A DNA stretch of 64,000 nt from Archegozetes longisetosus (GCA_018873245.2 JAEMBT020000001.1:14858220-14922219), one strand, 5' to 3'. Counted from the stretch's first letter, positions 39,640 to 50,537 are shown. The notes: generated by a model not told the origin, from the sequence alone. Translations and numbers: made by a program.

Positions 39640-41013
39640 TCAATGGGTTTTTATACTGGAAAAAATCACATTGTAATAATCGATATTATTGGGTCTGCGA
39701 GAGAGGAATGCAGAATCTTGTAATTCGTCTGCAGTTACCCTTTATGTCGATGGACATCATTATTTGGCTTTAAAAAAGCGGAGAAGAGTGTGTGACCAAT
39801 CATAATCATTTGTCTGTTCCGAATAGATTAGCTATATCAGAGCTAGTTAAAGAAGTAAAGCAATCTGCAAATACTACAAATGAGACCCTAGAAAATATCA
39901 TAAGAACAGCAACTCGAAATGCAGGTGCAATTACTATTGATGGACTCCCCAACCGAAAATCACTCAAAACATTAATTCAGAGGCAGAGAAGAGGCGATTA
40001 TACTGAACCGTCTCATTGGAGGGATCTTGTGATACCAGATGAAATGAAGTGTACTCTTGATGGACGCCCATTCATTTTCGACTTTAATTTACCTCAATTA
40101 CGCATTGTACTTTTCGTAACACAAAACAATTTGGTTAAATTATCGCAGGCGGAAGTTTGGATGTTCGATGGTACATTTAAGACTGTACCCTGCGTTTTTG
40201 GACAACTTTTCACTATTCATGCCAAAGTAGGTGGCATCAATGGAAGAGTGTGTCCACTTGTGTATGCTCTCATGTCTGATCGCACTGAGCGCTCATATAA
40301 AATAATATTCGAAGAACTTAATGTTCTGGCTGTAAGACAGCATATTTATTTGCGCCCTGTGTTTGTAATCTCAGATTTTGAACAGGCATCTATTAATGCA
40401 GTCATTGATATCTATCCATCTGTTAGTCACAAACCTTGTCATTTCCATTTTAGTCAAATAATATGGAGAAAAGTAGTCAAACTTCAGTTAGCTCGAAGAT
40501 ATAAGCGTCATCCTAATTATGCCTTAAAAGTCAGATATCTCACAGCCATTGCATATCTCGATGAAAATGACATGGAGTTCTTCGCAGTATTGCCCAGTTA
40601 CTTGGAACTGATCATAAATCACGAGATTTAGTCAATTGGTTTGATAAAACTTTCGTTCGAGGTGAACCGCCGTCTCCTCCCAAGTATCCACCGGAAATGT
40701 GGTCAGTGTCCGATAATAATTCATTTCACTTTCCAAGAACACAAAATAGTATTGAATCTTGGCATCGAAAATGGATTTCGCTCGTTGGTGCTACACATAT
40801 CGGTGTGTATAAAATGATTTCTTACATCAAAGATGAAGAGAAACAAACAGAAGCAGTTTTTCGTTCAATCGAGAGAGAGGTGATAAAATCCCAGTAAATC
40901 GAGCTAGACAAAGAAGAGAAGACAATATTCAAAACATTATCAATGATCACGCGACCAACAGTATAAATAGAATGCAATTCCTGCGCCGTATTGCATATAA
41001 TTTATCATTATAA
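39640..41013 (+). pseudogene. MULE transposase (FLYWCH + DDE), several frameshifts
   Basis: The N-terminus shows FLYWCH zinc-finger traces split over frames: GFLYWKKSHCNNRYYWVC near 39640-39700, then VDGHHYLALKKRRRVC, then HNHLSVPNRLAISEL from 39792. The largest frame (39792-40631) has the MULE domain with WMFDGTFKTVP (first Asp, codon near 40167) and VISDFEQASINA (second Asp, near 40372). After a frameshift near 40600, the frame through 40697-40897 has TQNSIESWHRKW with the catalytic Glu. After another shift near 40880 the C-terminus ends RRIAYNLSL at 41013. All three DDE residues are still readable but at least four frame breaks prevent translation. The open frame at 39792 begins with GTG and has no upstream start of its own. 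FLYWCH finger plus MULE domain is the usual order. Confidence 0.9.
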
Positions 41014-41231
41014 TATATTAAAAGTCAGAATATATTGTAGATATTTGACTATTTTTAAATCATTCATAAAATTATAAAAAGACAAAAAATGACAAAAAAA
41101 TCTGAAAAAAAATATTTCCGATCTATTCTCATCCTTTAAACTGTCTGTCCTATAAATTATATTTGATTTGATTCTCCATCTAATTTGAATTTGAATGAAT
41201 CGGTGCCTCATTCTAAAATTTTGGCCAGAGC

Positions 41232-41294
41232 TGTGTGGTGGTCTACGGATGCGTATCTGTACTGATGAGTCCGAAAGGACGAAATCATCACATA
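41232..41294 (+). ncRNA. Hammerhead ribozyme, type III, inside the MULE
   Basis: All conserved parts are present in order. Stem III 5' strand 41232-41242 pairs with 41284-41294 (11 bp, three G-U). Cleavage triplet GUC is 41241-41243, with cleavage expected after C41243. Stem I 41244-41250/41255-41261 is 7 bp (one G-U) with loop GCGU. The invariant CUGAUGA is 41262-41268. Stem II GUCC/GGAC (41269-41272/41277-41280) has a GAAA loop, and the invariant GAAA is 41281-41284. Stem III is open, so it is type III. It lies about 220 bp 3' of the transposase end, on the transposase strand, between the coding region and the right terminal repeat. Self-cleavage of the element's RNA is expected from the fold, not shown. 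Confidence 0.93.
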
Positions 41295-41429
41295 CTCAGA
41301 TTGTATTCCAACGTGGGTATCCCCTTTGTTCAGTAGAAACTCAAATATTCTTAAGGGAGCTCAAATTTAAAGTTGGGCATCACATATACCCAGTAGAAAT
41401 ATGAATAATCACAAGAGATTTTAATGTAT

Positions 41430-41745
41430 GTGAAATGGCCATTAGTTCCTTCCCGTAGATCGTCTCAATTAAAAATGGTCATCGTTCGTCTCCCGTAGTT
41501 CATCTGATATAGAAATGACCATTAGATACTTCCGTAGATGTCTCAATTAAAAATGGTCATCGTTCGTCTTCCGTAGTTCATCTGATATAGAAATGGCCAT
41601 TAGATACTTCCCGTAGGTCATCTGAATTGAAAATGGTCATCAGTTGCCTTCCGTAGTTCATTTGATATAGAAATGGCCAAAAGTTACTTCCCGTAAGTCA
41701 TCTGAATTGAAATGGTCATCACTTATATTCTGTTATCAATTGAAA
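41430..41745. repeat. Right MULE terminal repeat: ~40-bp tandem units
   Basis: About eight units, inverted relative to the left arm, alternating cccgtaggtcatctgaatt and ccgtagttcatctgatata types, followed by the unique outer part with ggaagaattgtgc. Confidence 0.85.
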
Positions 41746-43440
41746 AGTGTGGAAGAATTGTGCATGGAAAAATTGTGGTAGACCCCTAGAGCAGGCCATC
41801 TCTTCTAATTTGGACTAGATCCTGTAATCCATCGGATTAAGATCTGGCGAAGGGGCTGGCCATTCTAAAGACGAAATAAAGTCAGAAACTTCCCTTTGAA
41901 GCCAGATTTGAACTATCTTTGCCTTATGAGCCGGCGCAGAGCCCTGCTGAAAGGTCCAGTGATGGCCTTTGAAGAAGCTTTGGTTTAAGGGCTTCACTGC
42001 TGGCTCCAAGATATCTTTTAAGTAGTTTTTGGCTCGAACTTTGACTCCGGGATCCACAAAATAAAGTTTTGTAAGGCCTTGCGAGGAAATTCCAGCCCAA
42101 ACCATCACTGAAGAGGGATGGTGTGACCTCAGGAAACTTTTGGCAGGTTCTGGCATTTCTTCACGGCTTTTGGCAAAATTCGATCATTTTGAACATTGAA
42201 GTGCTCCTCCACAGTAAATATCTTTTCGTCTGAAAAAAGGATCCAATCGACGTCTTTATAAGTTTAACGCATAAGGAGATTCCAGGAGCGAACCAGTCTT
42301 TGCTTATTTAGTCTTTGGTTCAGACAATGCCGTTTAGTCCGCTTAAGAGTCTTAAGTCCAAGATCTACCTTGAGCACTCTTTTAATCGACTGCTGTGATG
42401 TCTTGAGTTATAAAGCCAACTTCTTCTGTTTTCTACAAGGATTTCGTTGAATACGAGCTTTCAATTTCTTGATCATCTTCGGAGTCCTTTCAGAGCGAGG
42501 ACGACCAGTCCTGGGTCTGTCTTCGGTAGACTTAGTTACTATATACCTTTTTATGGTGTCGTAAACAAATTGCTTCTTAACACCAATATTCTTAAGCAAT
42601 TTGATTATTTTACTAGGCTGGTGACCGGCTTTGGGAAGAGCAATTACACCGACACGTTTTATTAAAATATCTTCCATAACTTAGAGGTTAATTAGCAAAT
42701 TATGTGAATCGCGCAGAAACATGCGTAAAGGTTTATAAAATAGTTATGAAGTTCAAAGGTGTTGCAACTTAGAGTATAAAAAAGTGCGAAACCTTAAAGT
42801 TAGTCTGAGTAATTATGGACAGACTATGTACATATTATATCATACTTATGTCATACAACTTAAAAAGTCCGAAACTTATGGTCGAAAAAATTTAGATCAA
42901 GTTTAGTTTAATTATTTTAATATAGAATTTTCAGAATAATGTGACACTTTTTCTGAATATTTAAAGTACTTATTTTAATTGTCATTCGTGGTTTGACAAT
43001 AAAGTACATCAAATGCACATTAAGTCATTTGATTTGTAGATTTTGTAAATACTTATTTTTATATAGAAAGTGCTTTTGCCTCGAATTAAGCAAACACATA
43101 ATTTAAATAATTTTATTTGATCAGAATGTTTATCATTTAATCAATAAATTTCAGGGAGAGATTTTTTTCTAGTGAAGGTCGAACTTCGTTGAGTAGTCAA
43201 ATATATATTGGGAACAAAATAATAAGAATATGTCAGTGATTATGAAATATTCACTTTAAGAATTGTTCGAAACAAATATACATTTAATGGATTCTAACGA
43301 GCATCCAACAATTAAAATACTTTTATACTTTTGAGAAAATTAATATTGTATTGATTATAACTTTGATGGGCTATATAAAAATGTTAATTTAAATTTCGAT
43401 AAAGTAATTATTTATACGAGATATACATGTTTAAATGAAT

Positions 43441-46400
43441 ATGGAGAATACAAGAAATAAACTTGAGACTTGTGTAATTGTTTCATTCAAATTTATGATT
43501 AAATTATGCTTATCCTTAATAGTGATCTATCAATTCGTTGAAATAACAAATGACTATTTAAGTTTCCCGATTAAAGTAAACTTTGAAATAAATAATCTTA
43601 ATGCAATTGACTTACCATCAACTACAATTTGCTTAAAACGAGCTGACTTTTGCCTAACAAAAGAGTATAGATTTATGAAGAAAACTTCGGAAAGTTTTGA
43701 AAAAACGAATAATAAAAATGAATTGAAGAACATTGAAAACTTTCAAAATTATACTTATTTCTATCAACTATTTGAACAAACAGTTAACTTGACTTTGATT
43801 TTGGACTGTTCAGCGAATTTAAGTTTAAATAATGAATTTAAATATTACAATAAATGTGAACTGATTGGAAAGGTTGTGCAATCAATCAGCAAAAACCATC
43901 GATATGGGAAGTGTTTCACATTCTTCAATATAAATCAACGCAACGACAAAGAATTGAGTTCTCTTAAAATGGAAAAATCAAGTTATGTAAAGTTCGAAAT
44001 TTCACTTGAAAAGCTTGAAAATTTCAATCGCTCGAATAAGAATATAGATCTGATTTATATAAGCCTACATTCTTCAAGTTCTGTATTCACTTCGTCATAT
44101 TTTAGTGTGCTATATTTGAATTCGTCAACTCTCATTTTAAAGTTTTCCAAAAGTGTTGTTGAGAGACTTGAATGGCCTCATCAAACAGATTGTATTAAAC
44201 AAGGCTTTTATTCTCAAACAAATCAAATTTATTCATTTGAGGATTGTATCAATTCTTGTATTTTCGACAAACAGTTGAAAATGAATAAATGTATTCATCA
44301 AACCAATAATTTTGAAATCGATGTTATATTGAATAATCAAACAATGAATACAAGACTTTGTGGCGGAAATACATTTAAAATTTTATCTCACCAAAAAATA
44401 TCAATGCGTTGTTCACGGAGATGTCGTCAGAACTGTAACATTGAATACTTGAATAGCCAAGAATTAGAGATTGAAAGTGAAAAATCTACAGGAATAAAGA
44501 TAGCAATTCAATCAGATAATTCTCCAGTATTCACATATAAATTATATAAAAAAATTTCACTGACTAATTATGCATCAGATTTAGGTTCAATAATCTCGAT
44601 TTGGTTTGGAGTATCAATTATTGATTCACATAAACTCGTAAAATACATTATTTCTATATTTGTTAAAATTCTTCGAAGATTGATCATCTCATTGAATTTG
44701 AATAGAATTTTGATAACTCTATTTAACAACGATTTTGTTTTATATTTAGTTATTATCAATAGTTATATCGCATCCTTGTTTGAAAAATTCTGCAAAATAA
44801 ATTTGAAAGTTTTATTCAAAATGATTTGCATCACTTGCTTTATTTACCAATTATTTGGAATGACATCAGAATATCTTGAATATAGAACATCAGTTGAAGT
44901 TAAACCAAAAGAACACTTTATTAATGGAAATTTCGATTCTTTCCCTGCTATAACTATTTGTGAATCAAAGCATTCAAAGTTTGATATAATAAAAATTCAA
45001 TTAAGATCAAAAAGCTGGATCGAAAAATATAAGAGAATATACAATAATTGTATATTTGACAAAACTGACAATAGATCTTGTAGTACAACTTACGATCAAT
45101 ATATTAAACTATTGGATAATCAAACATTCGTGTCGGATTATTTGAATCTTATTGACACGAAAGCTCTTGAAGTCATCTGTGAAGTTTATTCTGGAAAGAG
45201 GTGGTATAAATGTGAAGATATGGTTAATATAGTTACTAGTCATACAAACGAAGAAAGGTGCTTTACTTTTTTGAGTGGATTAAGTAGAAAATTTAATAGT
45301 TCGCTGAAAATATCTAGTATTCGTCTCTTTTCAACAAATACAGAGAAACTTTTGCTTATACACGATGTAAATAAAATACCTTCATTTTCAATGAGTAAAT
45401 TGTCTGGGTTAGTAGATTATTATATCACTATCGTATTCAATAAGTTTTCGTTCAAACGACTGCCGCCTCCTTATGAAACAAATTGTCAATATTATGATTC
45501 AATTATTAGGTCTCAAGAGGAATGTATTAATGAAATAATATTAAGAAAAAATTTAAAAAACAATTGTTTACCGAGAAGTCATCAATTTTTGACTTATGTT
45601 GTTGATAACTATAATTATACTAAATATAAATATAGATTTTGTGAGAACCTGACCCTCAATATTGATTTTGAAAAGTTATATCGAATATGCAGAAAGTCGT
45701 GTAATGAAGATATTTATGAGATTTCGAAAATAGCGAGTGAAATGCCATTATTTAAACCAACTAGTAGTCAATACTTGGAATTCATACACAAACCTCACCT
45801 AAATTTCATTCAATATTTAGTTAATATTGGTGGACTATTAGGTTTATGGCAAGGAATCTCATTAAGTGATTTTAAAAACATAGTAGTCAGGTCAATCAAT
45901 AAAATCGATATCCGACACCGATTGAGAAAATTTGTAAAATTTTTCGAATTTGCGGAATGGTTCGTGAAAAGAATAAGAAATTTGAAATTGAAGGTAATTT
46001 TGATTGATTCTCATCATATCTGTCAGATTTAAAATTAATTTACTCAACAATTTAGGAAATTATATACCTAATTTCGACCATTCTATTTATTACTCAATCA
46101 ATGATGGCCACTTTGAATTTTTTGAATTTCGAATCTTTCATCGAAATGGAAATAATTGATCAGTATTTTGATCAAATACAATTACCTCGTATTGCTTTTG
46201 TAATTTATCCTCAATTTCTTTCACAATTAATAGACAATGAAATGAAAAGATTCAATAATTTCAGTGAAAATGTTTACCAAAGGCTCTATTACGATCTTAA
46301 ATATTTGAATATTTACAAATGTGAATACAAATATAAAATGGGTTATGAAGATTGCGATAGTTATTCTAAACCTGTTATTGACATAAGTGTTTATTATGCG

Positions 46401-47308
46401 TCTTCAGACTATAAAAGAAAATACGATTTGATTCAAATAAAGACAAGAATCGTCAATGAAAGTATTATTGAAAAACTTAAACGTTTTAAAAATTCATTTT
46501 TAACTTTCAACTATTTTACTAATAATCAAATAAACATTACATCAGGAGAGTATAAAAATTTATTAACCACTAATTTAAAACAGAAAAGTTTTTTACGTTT
46601 TTCTTTCGATTATCAACTTAATATAGTATTATTTGAAATAAGAGATTTTGAACATGATTCACCTTTTTTCGTCAGGGATAGTGTGGAATCTTCTATTGCT
46701 AAAAAGTCATTCAAATTCTTGGGATATCCATATAAATCTCAATGCATTCATTATAGTACTATCGAAACACCTTTCAATTCGTTATCAAATAAGCACTGTA
46801 TTCGACAGTGTATTAGATATTATTGTGAATTAAAAATGAATTGTTCGTGTTTTATATTAAGAAATACTATCAGTCAACTGGATTATGGATTTCAAAATCT
46901 CGATATCTGTCTAAATAAGACACAAATTGACTCATTTTATGAACGTTACACAAAAGTTTGTACTAAGTTGTGCCCAATCGATTGTGTAAATGATGAATAT
47001 GCAGCTGTCAGAAATAAACCCTATACACTAAACAATAGCTACTTCGAAATGAGACTAAATTGGGACGAAAGTAAACTATTCATAATCAATAAAGAGACAC
47101 CTGTTATGACGTTTAATAGTTATTTTTGTTATATCGGAGGTCTATTTGGGATGTGGTTGGTGTTAGTGCTAATCAATTATATACAACAATTTTGAAACAT
47201 CGTTCAACTTTTTCTTCATTAATGATTTATTGCCGAACTTTATTTAATACTTGTATTAAATCTATTTACACTTTAAGAATATTGATAAGAAATTTCCATA
47301 ATTTATGA
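43441..47308 (+). CDS. Three-domain DEG/ENaC-type channel (concatemer), copy A, frameshift near the end
   Basis: Exon 1 to 45993 and exon 2 from 46056 (62-nt phase-0 intron, GTAATT...TTTAG). Using the ATG at 43435 for numbering, domain 1 has TM1 (about 14-37), LPSTTICLK (60-68), an ectodomain with cysteine clusters, then TM2 with GVS (392-394). Domain 2 has TM1 (about 455-480), FPAITICE (503-510) and TM2 GLWQGIS (803-809). Exon 2 supplies domain 3: TM1 (about 855-875), LPRIAFVIYP (896), a Cys-rich region (CIRQCIRYYCELKMNCSC), then TM2 (YIGGLFGMW). There, copy B has GGTTTGG but this copy has GGTTGG (about 47155-47160), shifting the frame to a stop at 47195 instead of 47308. ATG 43441 aligns with copy B's start. 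Family members are amiloride-type cation channels, with both ends cytoplasmic. Confidence 0.88.
45994..46055 (+). other. Phase-0 intron joining channel domains 2 and 3
   Basis: GTAATT at the 5' end and caatttag at the 3' end; 62 nt with an in-frame stop, so splicing is needed to reach domain 3. The same intron is at 55343-55405 in copy B with the same end sequences. Domain 3's first membrane segment starts directly after the acceptor. Confidence 0.85.
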
Positions 47309-48332
47309 TTAAAATAATATTTACTTTAAATGTGAAATATAAAATCATTAATTTAACGCTTAACCCTTCAATACAATGCAGAATTAACCCAGAATTAAAT
47401 GGTTGCCACATATTCTCCGCATTTTATTTCAGTACTGACTACTTATGCTTTTGGAATCAAATTTACCTTATTTTTTTCTATGTTTTAATCTATTCCTTAA
47501 TTAAGTTTTAGTTACCGTTCTTCATATCGTCATCAGTTAAATATTATGCCATTGTTATTGTTTACATACAGCACATCGACATAAATAGAAAAGACATGGT
47601 ATCAGAAGGTAAATATTGCAAAGTACGAAATTTTGTTACCATAATAATATGATTTATTGTTGTATATATAACAAAGTTTTACAGAATTCATAACAATTTT
47701 AACAAGATAGAAAAGTACTAATTAACATAAAAATCTTATATTTTACATTGAAGGTTGAACTTATTTGTAGGAGCGAGTTTAGAAAGTATGGCTTGAAATT
47801 TAAGGCGTTAGAAATTCAATTTATATAATGGTTTGATTATATCTTCAATTAAATTCTGGATTTTGTATTTGATGGACGATTAATGCTATCTATAAAGGTC
47901 GTAAAAGCAAATTAATAAAGTAAATCTAAGACACTACTCTAAATTAGATGACAATTTAGCAACAAATAAATAAAGCACTAATATTTGAGATATTCATTTG
48001 TAGAAGTTATTATTAAACCAGTGATTTTTCTATGATAAAAGTAATCAAATCAATAAGTAATTAGCGATGAAAATGTCAATTATCGGTTTTTCAATCAGTA
48101 ATTAGTTGGAATTCAAAAATAGCCTAAGTTGAACTGTTATAATATGGGCATAAGCTAGATTTATCTTTAGGAAGACTAAAATATCTAGAAAAATCCTTCG
48201 CTTCAAGTTAATAATAAATATTTGAAGATTATAAATGCTTAGCGAGAGTAAAACTATTAAACTTAAATATAGATTAAAAGGAAAAATGTATAAAAAGATA
48301 CAAAAAATTTCAATATTTCGTTATAATTATTA
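47309..48332. other. 3' flank of channel copy A
   Basis: AT-rich DNA similar to 56654-58110 downstream of copy B. No gene. The 68-codon frame at 47305-47511 is not conserved in copy B. Confidence 0.5.
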
Positions 48333-48820
48333 GATCACCCCATAAATTTCTACTCAAAAACTACTAAAGATATTTAATTGAAATTTATATATTCTAAATA
48401 TACTCCCCCCAGATTCAATGCATCGCTCATATCGACTTTCTAATATCTCGAAGGCTTTTAGCTCAGGCTTCCTTACTTATAGACGCTTTTGTTCATTAGT
48501 TAAAAATGTAGAGTCCATCGAGAGCAGACTTCCTTGAGTTTCAGGTGGTCGTGCAAGATGGTCTGGATCGATGAGTTTTCGATCATCAAAATCTCCGCTA
48601 TTTGATTATATGTCACATTTCTGTCATTTATCACTAATTCTCGTACTTTTGAGACATTTTCTTCACTTGTTGCAAATATTGATCGACCGGTTCGGTCTTC
48701 ATCTTTGAGGGAGCGTCTTCCACTATTAAACCCAGCAAACCAATTGAAGAGTGTAGTCCTCGAAGGATCATTATCTTCTAATACTTTGACCAAATTTTCA
48801 TGGCGTTGTGCCTAAAATAG
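48333..48820 (-). pseudogene. Internally deleted mariner transposase (second mariner family)
   Basis: The minus frame 48793-48500 has the mariner N-terminal domain: TTLFNWFAGFNSGRRSL, GRSIFATSEENVSKVRELV, NRNVTYNQIAEIL-like helix-turn-helix and the HLKLKEVCSRW motif. It is followed within about 120 bp, in another frame, by a mariner C-terminus (ESRYERCIESGG). The whole catalytic core is missing. A left end gatcaccccataaattt with a preceding TA (48331-48332) marks the outer border; the other end is not clear. A decayed deletion derivative, unrelated to the DD37D element at 38-42.8 kb. Confidence 0.8.
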
Positions 48821-50106
48821 CCCTTCCATCCAATGAAAACAAATTATGGCTCTTTTATGCTCTTTATTGAACCCTATCAGGCAACCAAATTTATGTTTAG
48901 ACCAGTGGTTTTCAAACTTTTATACCTTGCGGATCATTTTTGTGTTAAGAAATAAGTTACGACCCGATAAAATATAAAACAAAGAAGGATTCCATTATAA
49001 CATTGGCCCTTCCCCTCAAAAATGGATAAAATAATTTTTTTTAAAAATAGGGAAAAAACCAATTGAACTCATTTATAATGCAAAAAATTGAATTTTATTG
49101 TATTGATTGTTGTTTTTGTGCAATTTTTTAAAAACATTAACAAAATAGATGTGAAAAATCGAATTTTAGCTGAATACAAATGAAAAGAATATGATTTTTT
49201 TGCAAATAAAAAATCTTAGTTAATGAAAAGATTAATAAGGAAGCTTGAAAAAATATTTATGAAAAGTAGTTTCAAACTCAGCATATTTCATTGCAAGGTT
49301 GACACTCTTGACTGATGAACCTTAGATAAATTTAATATTTTATTTGAGAACCTGACTAAAGTTTATTCAAGCAGTATGTAATAAATATGATTTCAAAACT
49401 CAATAAAAATTCTATAGTTATTATAAAATGATGAGGTTTAAATTTTTTAACATTGATTATTTTAAACATATTCAAAATAATTTGAAAATGAATAAAAATT
49501 GAACTTTTGGTTTTTGTATTTTTTTCAACATGTTATTCCAAAAGGGCTAGCTTCTCCCTTTAACCAAAGCTTCTTTAGATAAAGTTGTTTCTTAGGAAAA
49601 TTCCCAAGCTAGCCCTTTCGGGGTAACATGTTTAAATAAAATTTTGAAGTTTTATTATCTTTATAACTTTCTTAATAATGAAAAATTTATGATATTTTTT
49701 CCTCATAAACTTATATTCAAACTTTAAGTTTTAGTGAAAAAATTTTCAAAACATCTCTAATGGTTTTCTTACAATAAAAATTTGAAAATTCAAACTTCTG
49801 GAATTTTTTGCAGCGCTCAGACGCGTCCAATCTCAAAGTGATAAGCACAAACATATATTCTTTTTAGTGTTCTTTTTGAATAAAAAATTTCAAAGAAATC
49901 GGTGTCTCAGGGGAATTTTCTATGGGGCCATCGAATCCTCCTTTAATGAGAAGGATGAGCCTGTTTTGATTCACAAATTGTAACAATCCTAGGCATTATA
50001 TTAGTTAAAGCTAATCGCAAATCATTTCCTACGTTGAGTTTAGTTTTATATTTGTTTTTTAAATAAGTCAGCTGAAAACGAAGTTTCACACAAATAAGTC
50101 GAAGCA
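48821..50106. other. AT-rich spacer between the duplicated blocks
   Basis: Poly-A/T-rich DNA with no recognised gene, apart from the hairpin listed separately. Frames are short and low-complexity. Confidence 0.45.
49527..49632. repeat. Inverted repeat with about 28-bp arms
   Basis: The arms aacatgttattccaaaaggg... and ...ccctttcggggtaacatgtt are near-perfect inverses containing aagggctagctt. The spacer is about 50 bp. It could be a tiny MITE or form a strong hairpin; no conserved target duplication is evident. Confidence 0.7.
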
Positions 50107-50537
50107 TTGGTTACAATTCTTATACTTAAAATCTCACTGTATTAACGTTTGTTGAACATCATATCTATAATATTGACTTTTATACATACATTACTGTAAA
50201 CATATTTATGACTACAACTTATATTTGTTTTTCGCTATAATTCATTTATGGATAGTTTCAAAAAGCATAATCAACTTAACTTTTAATTAGTAGTTATTTG
50301 AAATTTCACTTGTAAGAAATACCTTTAGGGTTAGTCAACTTATTATAACTTTGAGTATATCTAATGATAGTCTATCGTTTAATTGTGTTGTAAGGTTTAG
50401 AACATAGCTTGATTACCACTCAAAGTATAGTCGCATATATTTCTCATTGATAATAAATTGAGTGCGTTGATACTCTCAGTTTAATCCCTAACGAAGTATA
50501 AGATATGAAATCGTTTATGAAAGAAAGAAAGAAAGAA

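Larger units (their letters stand above)
39032..41785 (+). mobile_element. Mutator-like element (MULE) inserted in the mariner transposase
   Basis: The element interrupts the mariner ORF and is bordered by ctagagcag on both sides (39023-39031, 41786-41794; up to 11 bp match), a duplication of the 9-bp size typical of MULEs. The left terminal repeat (39032 to about 39340) and the right one (about 41430-41785) are inverted copies. The outer part carries cacaattcttcc units (three on the left, two on the right). The inner part is six to eight ~40-bp tandem units alternating gacctacgggaagt and gaactacgggag types. It contains a decayed MULE transposase and a hammerhead ribozyme, both on the plus strand. 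Confidence 0.9.
38875..42677 (-). pseudogene. Mariner (DD37D-type) transposase, broken and split by a MULE
   Basis: Minus-strand fragments in order: 42677-42408 is the N-terminal DNA-binding part (helix-turn-helix, VYDTIKRY, GRPRSERTPK). About 42400-42170 carries the first catalytic Asp (LFSDEKIFTVEEH) in shifted frames. 42156-41796 has SSVMVWAGIS, then FQQGSAPAHK where the second catalytic Asp is Gly (codon 41943-41941), then SPDLNPMD with the third Asp 37 residues on. A TAG follows. After the MULE the frame resumes at about 39031 with the C-terminal part (PRTSVEALKRFLVKAW to ARGKHFKV, stop at 38877-38875). Frameshifts, the stop, the Asp loss and the insertion make it dead. Spacing suggests the DD37D (maT-like) group, if there is no hidden indel. 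Confidence 0.9.
38063..42828 (-). mobile_element. Mariner/Tc1-like transposon relic with two nested insertions
   Basis: The ends catagtctgtccataa (38063) and ttatggacagactatg (to 42828) are inverted repeats flanked by TA (38061-38062, 42829-42830). The transposase lies on the minus strand. Removing the MITE (690 bp plus its TA) and the MULE (2754 bp plus a 9-bp duplication) leaves 1311 bp, the normal size of a mariner. This arithmetic and the reading frame resuming across the MULE show the mariner was there first. The element is at the right edge of the duplicated DEG/ENaC block, at the same TA-rich spot where copy B carries a different element. Confidence 0.93.
42829..48300. repeat. Segmental duplication, copy A (DEG/ENaC block)
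   Basis: Matches about 52275-58110 from just outside the mariner end, through the channel gene and past its 3' end. Non-coding similarity includes aatatagaattttcagaat (copy B aatatagaattatcagaat), ttatgccattg, cacatcga and agatagaaaag-type strings. Divergence is clear even in coding parts, so the duplication is not recent. Confidence 0.85.

Noticed and set aside
46101..47195. Third channel domain as a separate gene starting at its own ATG
   Set aside because: That start would omit TM1, which lies directly between a good splice acceptor and this ATG in the same frame; the intron is conserved in both copies, so joining to exon 1 fits better.
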